Shown here: positions 11,566-20,272 of the stretch, piece by piece
Layout: every line of letters begins with the position of its first letter
Numbering within the stretch: position 1 is the stretch's first letter
Origin: an uncultured bacterium
Lineage (GTDB): Bacteria > Verrucomicrobiota > Kiritimatiellia > PWTM01
Assembly: GCA_938010045.1 (NCBI GenBank)
Contig: CALLFZ010000005.1
Coordinates: 1 to 60,741 of the forward strand
Direction: 5' to 3'
DNA: 60,741 bases
The notes under the pieces: model-generated
Told to the model about the DNA's origin: nothing
What the model saw: the letters and a program-made list of their open reading frames with translations, nothing else
Database searches by the model: none
Made by a program: the position numbers and the translations under genes

Positions 11566-12890
11566 TCATTCCAGCGGTGGCATACCCGCGTCCATCCCTC
11601 GGAGAATGCGTCGGGCCATCCGTGAATGGTGGACGTCCAACGCGTTGGCTCCCCCGCGGCCGTTCTGCATCGCGCGCAGCTCGGCGTTGGCCTCGTCCAC
11701 CGCCGGTCACCGCGCGAACGTCGGAGGTGGGCGGGCGATCGTCATCAACGGCCCCATCGTCGCGATGTCGCGCGCGTCGTCCCCTCCCTGCCAGTGGCCC
11801 TCCCACAGCGTGATCCGCATCGGTGCGCCATCAGGTTCGCTGCGATTCATGAACACCATATGGAGACTGTCGAGATCGGCCCAGGGATTGCGCCGCCAGC
11901 GCTGAGACATCCACGCGATGAACGCCCCAGTCGTCGCTGCGCCGAAATCCCAACCCATCCGTCGTGTGCGTCCCGTCCTTGGCGTGTGGATGGTCTCGCC
12001 GACCACATAAGTAGTTGGTGCCTCGTTCGTGATCGGCGCGAATCGGCGCGGGCGGCACGTTGAACGCTCGTTCGCATCACACGTCCACCCGCGGCCGTAC
12101 TGGCTCAATGACCTCGAGGGTCGAGTCGGCGGTGACATCGGTACGCACGCCGGCGGCCTCGGATGCGTGCAGCACCGCCGCCGTGAACCCACCGTGGCCG
12201 GCTCGGTGGAGGGCTCATCCATTCGGTCGTACCGCAGTTCGGGCCAGCCACGCTGGCGGCGCCGGGCGTCCTGCGCCCGGACCATCGCGGTGATCTCCTC
12301 CGAGAACGACGCCGGCAACGGATCCGCCGGCCAACGGTCGCGTTCCTGCGGCGCAACCCGAATGTCCCTTATCGCCGGCGGGCCAGAGCAGCACCGCATG
12401 GGCAATCCAGCGGTTCCGCGGGAGGAACCGCAGATCCAGCGCGTACGGCTCTGTCCGCGCAGAACGGCGGATGAACCCGTGATGGAAAGAGTACTTGTCA
12501 GGTGCGCGCACGCGAGCGACGGTGGCGTCCGACGGCCACCGGTCGCGGGAACTGTCCGCCTGTTCTTGCCGGGCAAGCGGCGGCCACGGCGACGAGTCCT
12601 ACCTGCCATCGAGCGAACGCAGTCCAAACCGCGGCAGCCCACCGGGTGCGTAGATTCGCTGGCGACATGCGCAACGGCCAGCTTCCAGTGCCGCGCCGAT
12701 GGACGAGCCGGCGCCCGCGAGTCCAGCCCCACGCTCGACTCGGCGGCCTACGAGTGGCGGAGGAGCCACTCGAGCGGACGACTCCGCCGCGGCAACGCGC
12801 GTTCGCGCTGAGCGGCGGACGCTGCGTCGGAACCGTGAGCCAGGCGACCGCCATCGCGATTCCACTTCGGCGCGCGAAACCGACGCGCGC
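11566..12890 (-). pseudogene. Decayed glycosidase-like gene (DUF4091/GH123-like C-terminus)
   Basis: Read on the minus strand, family-like segments appear in order but in different frames. FSEEITAMVRAQDARRRQRG and then WPELRYDRMDEPSTEP lie near 12210-12300. VLHASEAAGVRTDVTADSTL follows in a second frame near 12110-12175. APTTYVVGETIHT, WDFGAATTGAFIAWMSQRW, NPWADLDSLHMVF and MRITLWEGHWQGGDDARDI (11760-12010) are back in the first frame. A final piece ending GMDAGMPPLE before a stop at 11566-11568 is in another frame. The D-E-P motif, the W-x-F-x-A-T-G-A turn and the T-L-W-E-x-x-x-x-G-x-D-D-A-R end are those of DUF4091-type glycoside-hydrolase-like proteins. At least three frame changes make it a dead gene. 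Its 5' part is not recognisable. Confidence 0.7.
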
Positions 12891-12892
12891 AC

Positions 12893-13321
12893 TCATTCGT
12901 GCTCGTCCCGCGGCGCGCGGCGTTCCGCTTTCTGTCGTGAGCGCCGCCGTTTCTGCTCCAACCGCTGCTGCTGCGCGCGCGCCGGCGGTCGGCGCGTCTG
13001 CCGGCGGATGCGTTCGATCGCGGCGCGCATCGCCGAGGCGGATTCCTGCCGCATCTGGCGGACACGCTCGCAGAGCTCGAGCCGGGCGAGCCGGCGGTTC
13101 ATGGCCAACGAGCGCTCGCGGCCGCATCGCACCTCGATGCCGGTGGGGCGATGGCGCAGGACGACGCAGGACGAGGTTTTGTTGATCTTCTGGCCGCCCG
13201 GCCCTCCGCCCCGCACAAAGCGTTCGGCGATATCCTCCTCGCGGATGCCGACTGCCCTCATCCGGCGCTCGACGGCGGCCGAGCGAATGGGCCGATCCAC
13301 CGAGGTGTCGCCAGGACTCAT
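12893..13321 (-). CDS. Release-factor-like peptidyl-tRNA hydrolase (GGQ protein)
   Basis: A 142-residue protein with only the catalytic domain of class I release factors: RGGGPGGQKINKT places the GGQ tripeptide at residues 42-44. It lacks the stop-codon recognition domains, and its C-terminus is a long basic helix (RRQTRRPPARAQQQRLEQKR). This resembles ArfB/YaeJ and PrfH-type proteins, which insert a basic tail into the mRNA channel of stalled ribosomes and hydrolyse peptidyl-tRNA. A ribosome rescue role is the likely function. The start codon ATG 13321 lies in an ATGA overlap with the stop of the upstream lipoprotein gene, so it is translated from the lpoB operon. Confidence 0.88.
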   Translation of the reverse strand: MSPGDTSVDRPIRSAAVERRMRAVGIREEDIAERFVRGGGPGGQKINKTSSCVVLRHRPTGIEVRCGRERSLAMNRRLARLELCERVRQMRQESASAMRAAIERIRRQTRRPPARAQQQRLEQKRRRSRQKAERRAPRDEHE

Positions 13322-14529
13322 GGGACATCATCGTCGTGGACGATGAGCACGAACCGGTTCCGGCGCCGCGGCGGCGGATCGGTGACCGTCAACGTGCGCA
13401 GTGCCGCGCCATGGGCGGCGCGGAAGACCACCTCGACGGGTTCCCATTGCGGGGGACAGTTCACGCGCGCCACCTGCAGCGAACGTGGCAGGGTCTCCCA
13501 CTGGCGCACATCTGGGCGTTCCAGCAGGCCGATCAACACCAGCCAAGCGAGCGCGCCGAGCCCCGACTCGCCGGTACTGCGATCAATGGCTTCGGCCAGC
13601 GCATCCTTCAACACCACCCGCGCGACGGTCTTGGTGGCGCGCCACGCGGCCAGTCGCTGCTCGGTGAGCGCGGAGAGCGTCGCGACATCTGCCAGTGGCC
13701 AGCTTCGGCCGACCGTGCGGCCGCGGATACGAATCTCGATGTTTCGCACAGGGCTGGGACGGGCATAGCCGGTGGGCGACGGCCGGTGGCCCAGGAGCGC
13801 GAAGCAGATCAATTCACCGGTCCAGCCCGGCACCGCCGGTGCACTGTCGACCACGGACGGGGTGTTCGTCGAGGTCGGACGCGGCGCGAGACGGCCGGTG
13901 GCGGGGTCCAGGGCGACACCGGCCGGTAGGGCTTCGGCGGCGCGCCGGTAGAGCAGTTGTGCGTTCGAGGGATCGTCGAGCAGGTCCAGCGCGGTGCCCG
14001 CGACGTAGGCGGAAAAGGCGTCCGGCGGGAAACCGTCGCGCTCTGCGGCGTCGAGCGCTTCGATGGTGCGGCGCGCCTCGACGCCGGCGTCGTCCCAGCG
14101 GCCGAGCGCAAAGTGGTTGAGCGCCGTCAGCGAGTGCAGCAGCGTACGCTCGAACGGCGCGCCGCGGTAGGAGTGGACCGTGTCGTTGACCACCCAGCTT
14201 GCGGCGCCGCGGCTCAGGCTATAGGTCTCGAGCTGGGCGCTGCGTTCGGCGGCGGCGATCCAGTCGCGGCTGCTCTCTTCATAGCGACCCGCGCGGTGGC
14301 GGATCATCCCGCGTTCCATTAGCACGAGCACGCGGTCGCGGTCGCCTTCGCCCGGATCAGATTCCAGCGCCTTCTCCGCGCGCTCGTAGCGGCCGAGCCG
14401 ATAGTTCTCGCGAGCGGCTTCGAGTGGTGGAGTCGCACAGCCACCCACCAGCAGCGTCGCGGCGGCGGCGATCGCCCACCCCCGCGCGATTGCGCCCGCC
14501 TGCATTGCCGCGCCCCGCGCCCCGCGCAT
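13318..14529 (-). CDS. COG3014-type lipoprotein (LpoB partner)
   Basis: A 403-residue lipoprotein. The signal ends in a lipobox LVGGC, and ATG at 14505 is an equally good start to ATG 14529. The first half is built of TPR-like helices (RENYRLGRYERAEKALES, HSLTALNHFALGRWDDAGVE). The second half is beta-rich (RNIEIRIRGRTVGRSWPLAD) and ends VLIVHDDDVP. This matches the COG3014 family, whose genes typically sit beside lpoB, as here (13 bases downstream of it). The job is probably outer-membrane-anchored support of peptidoglycan synthase activation, which is inference from context. It overlaps the downstream GGQ gene by four bases. Confidence 0.8.
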   Translation of the reverse strand: MRGARGAAMQAGAIARGWAIAAAATLLVGGCATPPLEAARENYRLGRYERAEKALESDPGEGDRDRVLVLMERGMIRHRAGRYEESSRDWIAAAERSAQLETYSLSRGAASWVVNDTVHSYRGAPFERTLLHSLTALNHFALGRWDDAGVEARRTIEALDAAERDGFPPDAFSAYVAGTALDLLDDPSNAQLLYRRAAEALPAGVALDPATGRLAPRPTSTNTPSVVDSAPAVPGWTGELICFALLGHRPSPTGYARPSPVRNIEIRIRGRTVGRSWPLADVATLSALTEQRLAAWRATKTVARVVLKDALAEAIDRSTGESGLGALAWLVLIGLLERPDVRQWETLPRSLQVARVNCPPQWEPVEVVFRAAHGAALRTLTVTDPPPRRRNRFVLIVHDDDVP

Positions 14530-14542
14530 CGGCCGCCCGGCC

Positions 14543-15154
14543 CTACCACCCGATCAGCGGCAGCCGCGCTTCGCGCGCGAACTCCTCCTCGTGAATCCAC
14601 TTGATCTCGGCGGTCTCGAGATCGGTCACCTCGAAGGTCAGCTTGTAGTAGTTGACTTTCGTTTTTGAGACGCGGACTTGCCGAGGCGACTCGTCCTTCA
14701 TCTCCGTGAGTGAGCCGCTGACCATGTAGCGCGCGCCGAGCTGCCGGCCAATCGCGACCTGGGTCTCGGGCGTCGCGTTCGCGGCGCTGTACCCTTGTTC
14801 CTTCAAAAGGTCCTCCCGCCGTGCCTCGTTCACGAACCGCGCCTTGCCGCTCTGGATCAAGAGCGTGCGCACGCGGTCGGTCAGGTTCTTCGTGTCCACG
14901 TACTGACTGGTGCGGTTCTGCACGCCGGCGATCATCAGGACCGGCGGTTCGCGGTGTTGGGCGAGAAACTCATTCACCATCGCGGCGGTCACGCGCTGCG
15001 AGATCGCCCGCATGTCGCTGTAGTCGTAGCGCGCGCTCATATGGCGCGTGTGCTCGACGTCCACCTCGCTGATCTTCGCGCGGAACGCCGCACAGCCACT
15101 GCCCAGTGTGGCCGCCACCGCTCCGAGAAGCCACCCTCGAATCGTGCGATTCAT
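14543..15154 (-). CDS. lpoB: Penicillin-binding protein activator LpoB
   Basis: A 203-residue outer-membrane lipoprotein. The signal peptide MNRTIRGWLLGAVAATLG leads to the lipobox residue in GSGC at about residue 21. The mature part follows the LpoB/FlgT-type fold: MSARYDYSDMRAISQRVTAAM, PPVLMIAGVQNRTSQYVDTK, NLTDRVRTLLIQSGKARFVN and MVSGSLTEMKDESPRQVRVS. In enterobacteria LpoB reaches through the peptidoglycan to stimulate PBP1b. The partner synthase is not in this window. It heads a three-gene minus-strand operon with the COG3014 lipoprotein and the GGQ protein. No clear promoter was identified in the preceding gap. Confidence 0.9.
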   Translation of the reverse strand: MNRTIRGWLLGAVAATLGSGCAAFRAKISEVDVEHTRHMSARYDYSDMRAISQRVTAAMVNEFLAQHREPPVLMIAGVQNRTSQYVDTKNLTDRVRTLLIQSGKARFVNEARREDLLKEQGYSAANATPETQVAIGRQLGARYMVSGSLTEMKDESPRQVRVSKTKVNYYKLTFEVTDLETAEIKWIHEEEFAREARLPLIGW

Positions 15155-15611
15155 CCTATCGCTCCCGGCACCCCGCGAGGGCGCCTTTGATCACATCGAC
15201 GTATGACCGCGCCGGGTATTCAACCACCCGCTCGGCCGCCGCGCAACCCAGGGCTGTTCGCAGGCGCCCACCGTGCCTGTGCGAAGATCGGCTCCGGCTC
15301 ACAGTGGGTTGGAGGCGGATCGTCAACGCGCAGGGGCCACCGCGGATGGGGCCAACACCCGACGGGGGCCGGCGGTTGGTTGGACTGAGCCGCGCCGCCC
15401 CCAGTCGCGGAGCCGCATCATTCTCGAACTTGTTCGGCCGCGTCACGACCAGCCCCGCCGGTGTCGTGCTTCGCGCAGCATTGCACGGTACCCATCACGT
15501 TGGGCGCGCGGGGCGGCGTCCAAGCATTGGACCGACCCGGAGTTGTGCGTTCCAAACATTGGACGACGCACCAGCGGGTGACGGGCCGCCGTGCGGGTGC
15601 ACGGACGCCGA
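15155..15611. other. Gap between ileS and lpoB
   Basis: Some 457 bases separate the ileS stop from the lpoB start on the minus strand. A 96-codon minus frame at 15156-15446 has no family resemblance and is not accepted as a gene. The only structured signal I see is the double palindrome at 15519-15563. Confidence 0.6.
15519..15563. repeat. Double palindrome TCCAA-N3-TTGGA, copy 1
   Basis: TCCAAGCATTGGA at 15519-15531 and TCCAAACATTGGA at 15551-15563 are two short palindromes whose starts are exactly 32 bases apart with a 19-base spacer. The first extends to a 6-bp arm (GTCCAA/TTGGAC). The pair lies 48 bases beyond the ileS stop codon. The same arrangement recurs at 40007-40051 and 51170-51214. 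Confidence 0.85.
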
Positions 15612-18600
15612 TCAGGTCTCGACCGCTTCGATGACGATCCGGCAGGGGTGCCCGTTCAGCTCCTCCGCGGTGCCGTCACCGAGACTGTCGGCCGACTCCA
15701 GCTCCACCGCGAGCGTTTCGGCGCGAATGTAGTCCGAATGGCGCTCGATCGCCTCGCGGAGGGCCGCGTCGGTCGAGTACCGCACACGGATGCGCTGAGC
15801 GACGTCGAGATCGGCGTCCTTGCGCAGATTTTGCACTCGGTTCACGAACTCGCGCGCGAGCCCCTCGGCGATGAGCGCCGGGGTGAGGCGCGGATCGAGC
15901 GCGACGACCCAGTCGCCTTCGGCCGCGACGGCCATGCCCGGCCGTGGGATCCGCTCGATCTGAATGTCCTGTGCGGTCAGATCCACCGGCCCGCGAGACG
16001 TCTCGACCTGCAGTGACCCGCCTTGGCTAAGATGCTCGATCGTCGCGTCATCGAGGTTGCGCAGAATCTCCGCGATGCGGGGCAGGTCGGGACCGAGTCG
16101 AGGTCCGAGCAGGCGGAAGTTCGGCTTCGCGCGCAGCCGCGCAAGCTGTCGGGCATCGGATTCGAAATGGATCTGGTCCACGTTGAGTTCATCCGCGATG
16201 AGGTCCTGGACCTCGCGCAGGTCGGCCAGGCGCTCCGGATCGCCGCCTGCAATGTGCATGGCCGCCAGGGGCTGGCGCACCTTGAGATCGTGCTGGCGGC
16301 GGATCTGCCGGCCGAGCGAGACCACCGCCATCGCGTCGTCCATTTGGCGTTCGAGTCGCAGATCGCGCCGCGAGCCGTCGCTGAGGGGGTAGTCGGTGAG
16401 GTGGACCGATTCGGGCAGGTCGTCCGAGCGCAGGTTCCGCCAGATCGCCTCGCTCGTGAACGGAATGAAGGGGGCGGCGATGCGGCTGAAGGTGAGGAGC
16501 ACCTCATAGAGCGTTGCGTAGGCGGCGCGCTTGTCGGCGTCATCGGCGGACTTCCAGAAGCGCCGCCGGCTGCGGCGGATGTACCAGTTGGTGAGCTCGT
16601 CGGTGAAGCGCAGGAAGGGCCGCACCGCGCCCTGCAGGTCGTACTGATCCATCGCGGCGACGACTTGTTCGGTGAGCCGGTCGAGCGCGCTGAGGATCCA
16701 GCGGTCGAGCCGAGAGCGCGGCACCGTGGCGTCGGCGGCCGAGGGGCGCCAGCCGTCCACCCGCGCGTAGGTCGTCAGAAACGCGAGCGCATTCCAGATC
16801 GGGATCAACAGCTCGCGCAAGGCGTGCCGCACGCCCTGTTCGGAGAAGCACAGGTCCTCGGCATGGACGACGGGCGAGGAAATGAGGTAGAGGCGCAGCG
16901 CGTCGGCCCCATAGGTGTCCATGATGTAGGTGGGATCCGGGTAGTTTTTAAGCCGTTTGCTCATCTTTCGGCCGTCCTCGGCGAGGATCAGGCCGTTGAC
17001 GATGACGTGGCGGTAGGCGCTGCATCCAAACAGCGCGGTCGAGAGCACCAGCAGCGTGTAGAACCAGCCGCGGGTCTGGTCGAGCCCCTCGGCGATGAAT
17101 TCGGCGGGGAAAAAGCGGTGAAGCTCGTCCGCGCGCTCAAAAGGATAGTGCTGCTGGGCCCAGGGCATCGCGCCGGACTCGAACCAGCAATCGAGCACTT
17201 CAGGCGTACGGCGGTAGAGCTTCCCGTTGCGTACGAAAGTGACCCTGTCCACATGGTGCTTGTGCAGGTCGGTCAGCCGTACGCCGGAGAGCGCTTCGAG
17301 CTCAGCGATCGAGCCGACGCAGATCGCGTCGGAGCCGTCCTCTGCGATCCAGACGGGGATGCAGGAGCCCCAGAAGCGGTTCCGGCTGATGTTCCAGTCT
17401 TTGGCGTCGCGCAGCCAGTTGCCGAAGCGTTTCTCGCCCACCGCGGCGGGCACCCAGTGGACGCCGGCGTTGTTGGCGACAAGCCGGTCGCGCAGATCCT
17501 CGACGCGCACGTACCAGGCCTCGATGGCGCGATAGATCAGCGGCGTGTCGGTGCGTTCGCAGAACGGGTAGCTGTGCACGACCGTGCTCTGATGCACGAG
17601 TTTCCCCTCGCGCTTGAGGCGCCGGATGATGTCCGCATCGGCGTCCTTGCAAAACCGGCCGGCGTAGTCGGGGACGGCGGAGGTAAAGCGGCATTCCGCA
17701 TCGAGCACGTCCACCAGCTCGATGCCCGCGGCGCGGCACACGCGGAAGTCATCCTCGCCGTAGGCGGGCGCCAGATGAACGATGCCGGTGCCATCCTCGG
17801 TGGAGACGAAACCGTCGGTCAGCACGCGGAACGCGCCGGGGCGGCCTTCGAAGTATGGGAACAGCGGTTCGTAGGTCCAGCCCGCCAGCTCGTGGCCGCG
17901 GAACCGTGCAAGAACGCGATACTCCTCCACCGAACGGTAGTAGGTGCTGAGCCGGGCTTCGGCCAGCACATAGACGACGCCCTCCTGGCGATCGAGGACG
18001 GCCACGTAGTCGATGTTGGGCCCCGCACAGACCGCGAGGTTCGCGGGCAGCGTCCAAGGGGTCGTCGTCCAGATCAGCAGATACACCGGCGCGCCGGCGG
18101 CCTCGGCGGGCGGCGTCCAGCCGGAGCGCAGCCGCAGGCGTACGGTGATCGAGGGGTCCTGCACGTTCCGGTAGTTGCGGCCGGCCTCGAAGTTCGACAG
18201 CGGCGTCGAGAGCTTCCACGAGTACGGCATGATCCGGTAAGAGCGGTAGATGCGGCCCCGGTCCCAGAGCTGCTTGAAGACCCACCAGACCGTCTCCATG
18301 AACGGAAGGTCCATGGTCTTGTAGTCGTTGTCGAAGTCCACCCAGCGGCCCATGCGGGTGACGATCTGCCGCCACTGCTGGGTGTAGGTGAGCACCATCG
18401 AGCGGCAGGTTTCGTTGAAGACATCCACGCCGCGCTCGGCGATCTCGCGCGCGCCGGAGAGTCCGAGCCGCTCCTGCGCGAGTGCCTCGATGGGAAGACC
18501 GTGGCAGTCCCAGCCGAACCGGCGCTCGACGTAACGCCCGCGCATCGTGTGGTAGCGCGGCACGATGTCCTTGATCGTGCCCGCGAGTAGATGGCCGTAG

Positions 18601-18764
18601 TGGGGCAGGCCCGTCGCAAACGGCGGCCCGTCGTAAAAGACATATTCGGGCGCGCCGCGACGCTGCTCGAGCGAGCGGCGAAAGATGTCGGCCTCCGCCC
18701 ACCAGCGCAGGATGTCCTCCTCGAGGCGCGGAAACGAAATCTTGTTGGAAACCGGATCGAGCAT
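15612..18764 (-). CDS. ileS: Isoleucyl-tRNA synthetase
   Basis: A 1050-residue class I aminoacyl-tRNA synthetase charging tRNA-Ile. The HIGH motif is HYGH at residues 55-58 within FATGLPHYGHLLAGTIKDIV, and KMSKR occurs near residue 600 followed by LKNYPDPTYIMDTYGADALR. The editing (CP1) domain lies between them (YLLIWTTTPWTLPANLAVCA, TEDGTGIVHLAPAYGEDDF). The C-terminal anticodon-binding helices start near residue 690. The wording around HIGH, the length and the lack of a terminal zinc finger fit the eukaryote-like IleRS2 branch, which is often mupirocin-tolerant. The gene is monocistronic on the minus strand and diverges from the PHP gene. Confidence 0.97.
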   Translation of the reverse strand: MLDPVSNKISFPRLEEDILRWWAEADIFRRSLEQRRGAPEYVFYDGPPFATGLPHYGHLLAGTIKDIVPRYHTMRGRYVERRFGWDCHGLPIEALAQERLGLSGAREIAERGVDVFNETCRSMVLTYTQQWRQIVTRMGRWVDFDNDYKTMDLPFMETVWWVFKQLWDRGRIYRSYRIMPYSWKLSTPLSNFEAGRNYRNVQDPSITVRLRLRSGWTPPAEAAGAPVYLLIWTTTPWTLPANLAVCAGPNIDYVAVLDRQEGVVYVLAEARLSTYYRSVEEYRVLARFRGHELAGWTYEPLFPYFEGRPGAFRVLTDGFVSTEDGTGIVHLAPAYGEDDFRVCRAAGIELVDVLDAECRFTSAVPDYAGRFCKDADADIIRRLKREGKLVHQSTVVHSYPFCERTDTPLIYRAIEAWYVRVEDLRDRLVANNAGVHWVPAAVGEKRFGNWLRDAKDWNISRNRFWGSCIPVWIAEDGSDAICVGSIAELEALSGVRLTDLHKHHVDRVTFVRNGKLYRRTPEVLDCWFESGAMPWAQQHYPFERADELHRFFPAEFIAEGLDQTRGWFYTLLVLSTALFGCSAYRHVIVNGLILAEDGRKMSKRLKNYPDPTYIMDTYGADALRLYLISSPVVHAEDLCFSEQGVRHALRELLIPIWNALAFLTTYARVDGWRPSAADATVPRSRLDRWILSALDRLTEQVVAAMDQYDLQGAVRPFLRFTDELTNWYIRRSRRRFWKSADDADKRAAYATLYEVLLTFSRIAAPFIPFTSEAIWRNLRSDDLPESVHLTDYPLSDGSRRDLRLERQMDDAMAVVSLGRQIRRQHDLKVRQPLAAMHIAGGDPERLADLREVQDLIADELNVDQIHFESDARQLARLRAKPNFRLLGPRLGPDLPRIAEILRNLDDATIEHLSQGGSLQVETSRGPVDLTAQDIQIERIPRPGMAVAAEGDWVVALDPRLTPALIAEGLAREFVNRVQNLRKDADLDVAQRIRVRYSTDAALREAIERHSDYIRAETLAVELESADSLGDGTAEELNGHPCRIVIEAVET

Positions 18765-18809
18765 CGCAGGGTCCTCGGTTCGGGTGAACCCCCGAAGAAA
18801 TCAGCCTAG

Positions 18810-18838
18810 TTTTCATGGCCGTCCGTTTCAAGTACAAT
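18810..18838 (+). promoter_or_regulatory. Putative sigma-70-type promoter of PHP gene
   Basis: TTTTCA at 18810-18815 and TACAAT at 18833-18838 are separated by 17 bases in the short gap between divergent ileS and the PHP gene. The -10 box differs from TATAAT at one position, in a region otherwise very GC-rich. A transcript would start about 17 bases before ATG 18862. Confidence 0.4.
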
Positions 18839-18861
18839 CCAGCGCTCTGGAACTTGCCCGA

Positions 18862-20253
18862 ATGAACCGAACCGATGATTCGACACAGGGTGCGGTGGCA
18901 TCGGATCCGGGGGTGGCGGCCTTGGGCGACCCCGATCCGACGCGCCGGCGGGCCGCGCTCGAGCGTCTGGGCGCCGAGCTGGCCGCCGGCCGCCGCGCGC
19001 GGCCAGCGGACACCGGCTGGGTGAACCTGCACTACCACACCTGCTATTCCTACAACCCGAACGGCTGGACGCCCGCGCAGATCGCGTGGCTCGCGCTGCA
19101 ACGTGGATTGCACGCGGCCGGGATTGTGGACTTTGACGTGCTCGACGGCGTGGATGAGATCCTCGCGGCTGGGGCCGCGCTGAACCTGCGCACGACCGCC
19201 GGCCTCGAGTGCCGCGTGTTCGTGGCGGAGCTGGCCGAGCATGAGATCAATTCGCCCGGCGAGCCCGGCATTGCCTACCACATGGGGATCGGCTTCGCCT
19301 CCTCGAAGGTGGCGCCGCCGCTGCGGCCGTTCCTGCGGCGACTGCGCGAGATCTCGGAGCGTCGGAACCGCGAACTCGTGCGGCGCGTGAACGCCTACCT
19401 CGCGCCCGTCGAGCTCGACTACGACCGCGACGTCGTGCCGTTGACCCCCGCGGGCAATGCGACCGAGCGGCACATCTGCCTCGCCTATGCGCGCAAGGCC
19501 CGCCACCTGTTCGGCGGCGAGACGTCCCTGATCGCGTTCTGGAGCGAAAAGCTCCGCTGCGACGCCGCCGAACTCGATCCCCCCGAGGGCGTCGCGCTGC
19601 AAAACCGCATTCGGGCCATCACGATGAAGGCCGGCGGCGTCGGCTATGTGAAGCCCGATAGCGGCTCGTTCCCGCCGATCGCCGAGACGAACCGCTTTTT
19701 CCTTGACGCGGGCGCCATCCCGCTCGTCACCTGGCTCGACGGTACCTCGTCGGGCGAACGGCCGGCCGAGAACCTGCTCCAACTCCACCTCGCCGGCGGC
19801 GCGGAGGGCGTCAACATCATCCCCGATCGCAATTACCGCGCCGGCGTGAAGGACGAAAAACTCCGGAACCTGCAGCGCATCGTCGAGGCGGCGGTCGCGT
19901 GCGAAATGTTCCTGGTCTGTGGCACCGAAATGAACAGCCCGGGTAACAAGTTCGTGGACGACTTCCAGACCGAGGAGCTTCGACCCCTGCTGCCCCACTT
20001 CGTGCGCGGCGCGCACATCGTGTACGGTCACACGGCGCTGCTGCAGCATGCCGGGCTGGGCTACGTCGGGGAGTGGTCGCGGCGTGGGTTTGCGACGCGC
20101 GCCGACCGGAACAACTTCTACGAGACCGTGGGGCGGCTCGTGCCGCCCGCGCGCGCCGCGGAGCTGCTGCGCGATCTGCCCGCCGACCGCGGCCCCGGCG
20201 CGGTGCTCGACACGATTCTTTCAAAGCTCGGCGGCGGCGTCGGAGCCGTCTGA
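18862..20253 (+). CDS. PHP-domain metal-dependent protein
   Basis: A 463-residue protein with a PHP domain. WVNLHYHTCYSYNPNGWTPA (from about residue 53) supplies the H-x-H metal motif, and GIVDFDVLDGVDEILAAGA and TTAGLECRVF give the next metal-binding strands. CGTEMNSPGNKFVDDF and GAHIVYGHTALLQ give the later ones. PHP proteins are phosphoesterases, for example histidinol phosphatase and polymerase-associated domains. This long stand-alone form is found in PVC genomes with unassigned substrate. The start ATG 18862 is chosen because the upstream open frame runs into the ileS 5' region and the conserved protein begins soon after. It converges with sppA, with 19 bases between stops. Confidence 0.85.
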   Translation: MNRTDDSTQGAVASDPGVAALGDPDPTRRRAALERLGAELAAGRRARPADTGWVNLHYHTCYSYNPNGWTPAQIAWLALQRGLHAAGIVDFDVLDGVDEILAAGAALNLRTTAGLECRVFVAELAEHEINSPGEPGIAYHMGIGFASSKVAPPLRPFLRRLREISERRNRELVRRVNAYLAPVELDYDRDVVPLTPAGNATERHICLAYARKARHLFGGETSLIAFWSEKLRCDAAELDPPEGVALQNRIRAITMKAGGVGYVKPDSGSFPPIAETNRFFLDAGAIPLVTWLDGTSSGERPAENLLQLHLAGGAEGVNIIPDRNYRAGVKDEKLRNLQRIVEAAVACEMFLVCGTEMNSPGNKFVDDFQTEELRPLLPHFVRGAHIVYGHTALLQHAGLGYVGEWSRRGFATRADRNNFYETVGRLVPPARAAELLRDLPADRGPGAVLDTILSKLGGGVGAV

Positions 20254-20272
20254 GTGGGCGGCCCCTCGCCCC

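Noticed and set aside
11637-11648. CCAACGCGTTGG palindrome
   Set aside because: It lies inside the pseudogene, has different spacing and no partner. Probably chance.
15156-15446. A 96-codon minus frame between ileS and lpoB
   Set aside because: No Shine-Dalgarno, no family resemblance, and Arg/Pro-rich composition typical of chance frames here.
16023-18590. An 855-codon plus frame antisense to ileS
   Set aside because: ileS is unmistakable on minus, and the antisense product has no motif.
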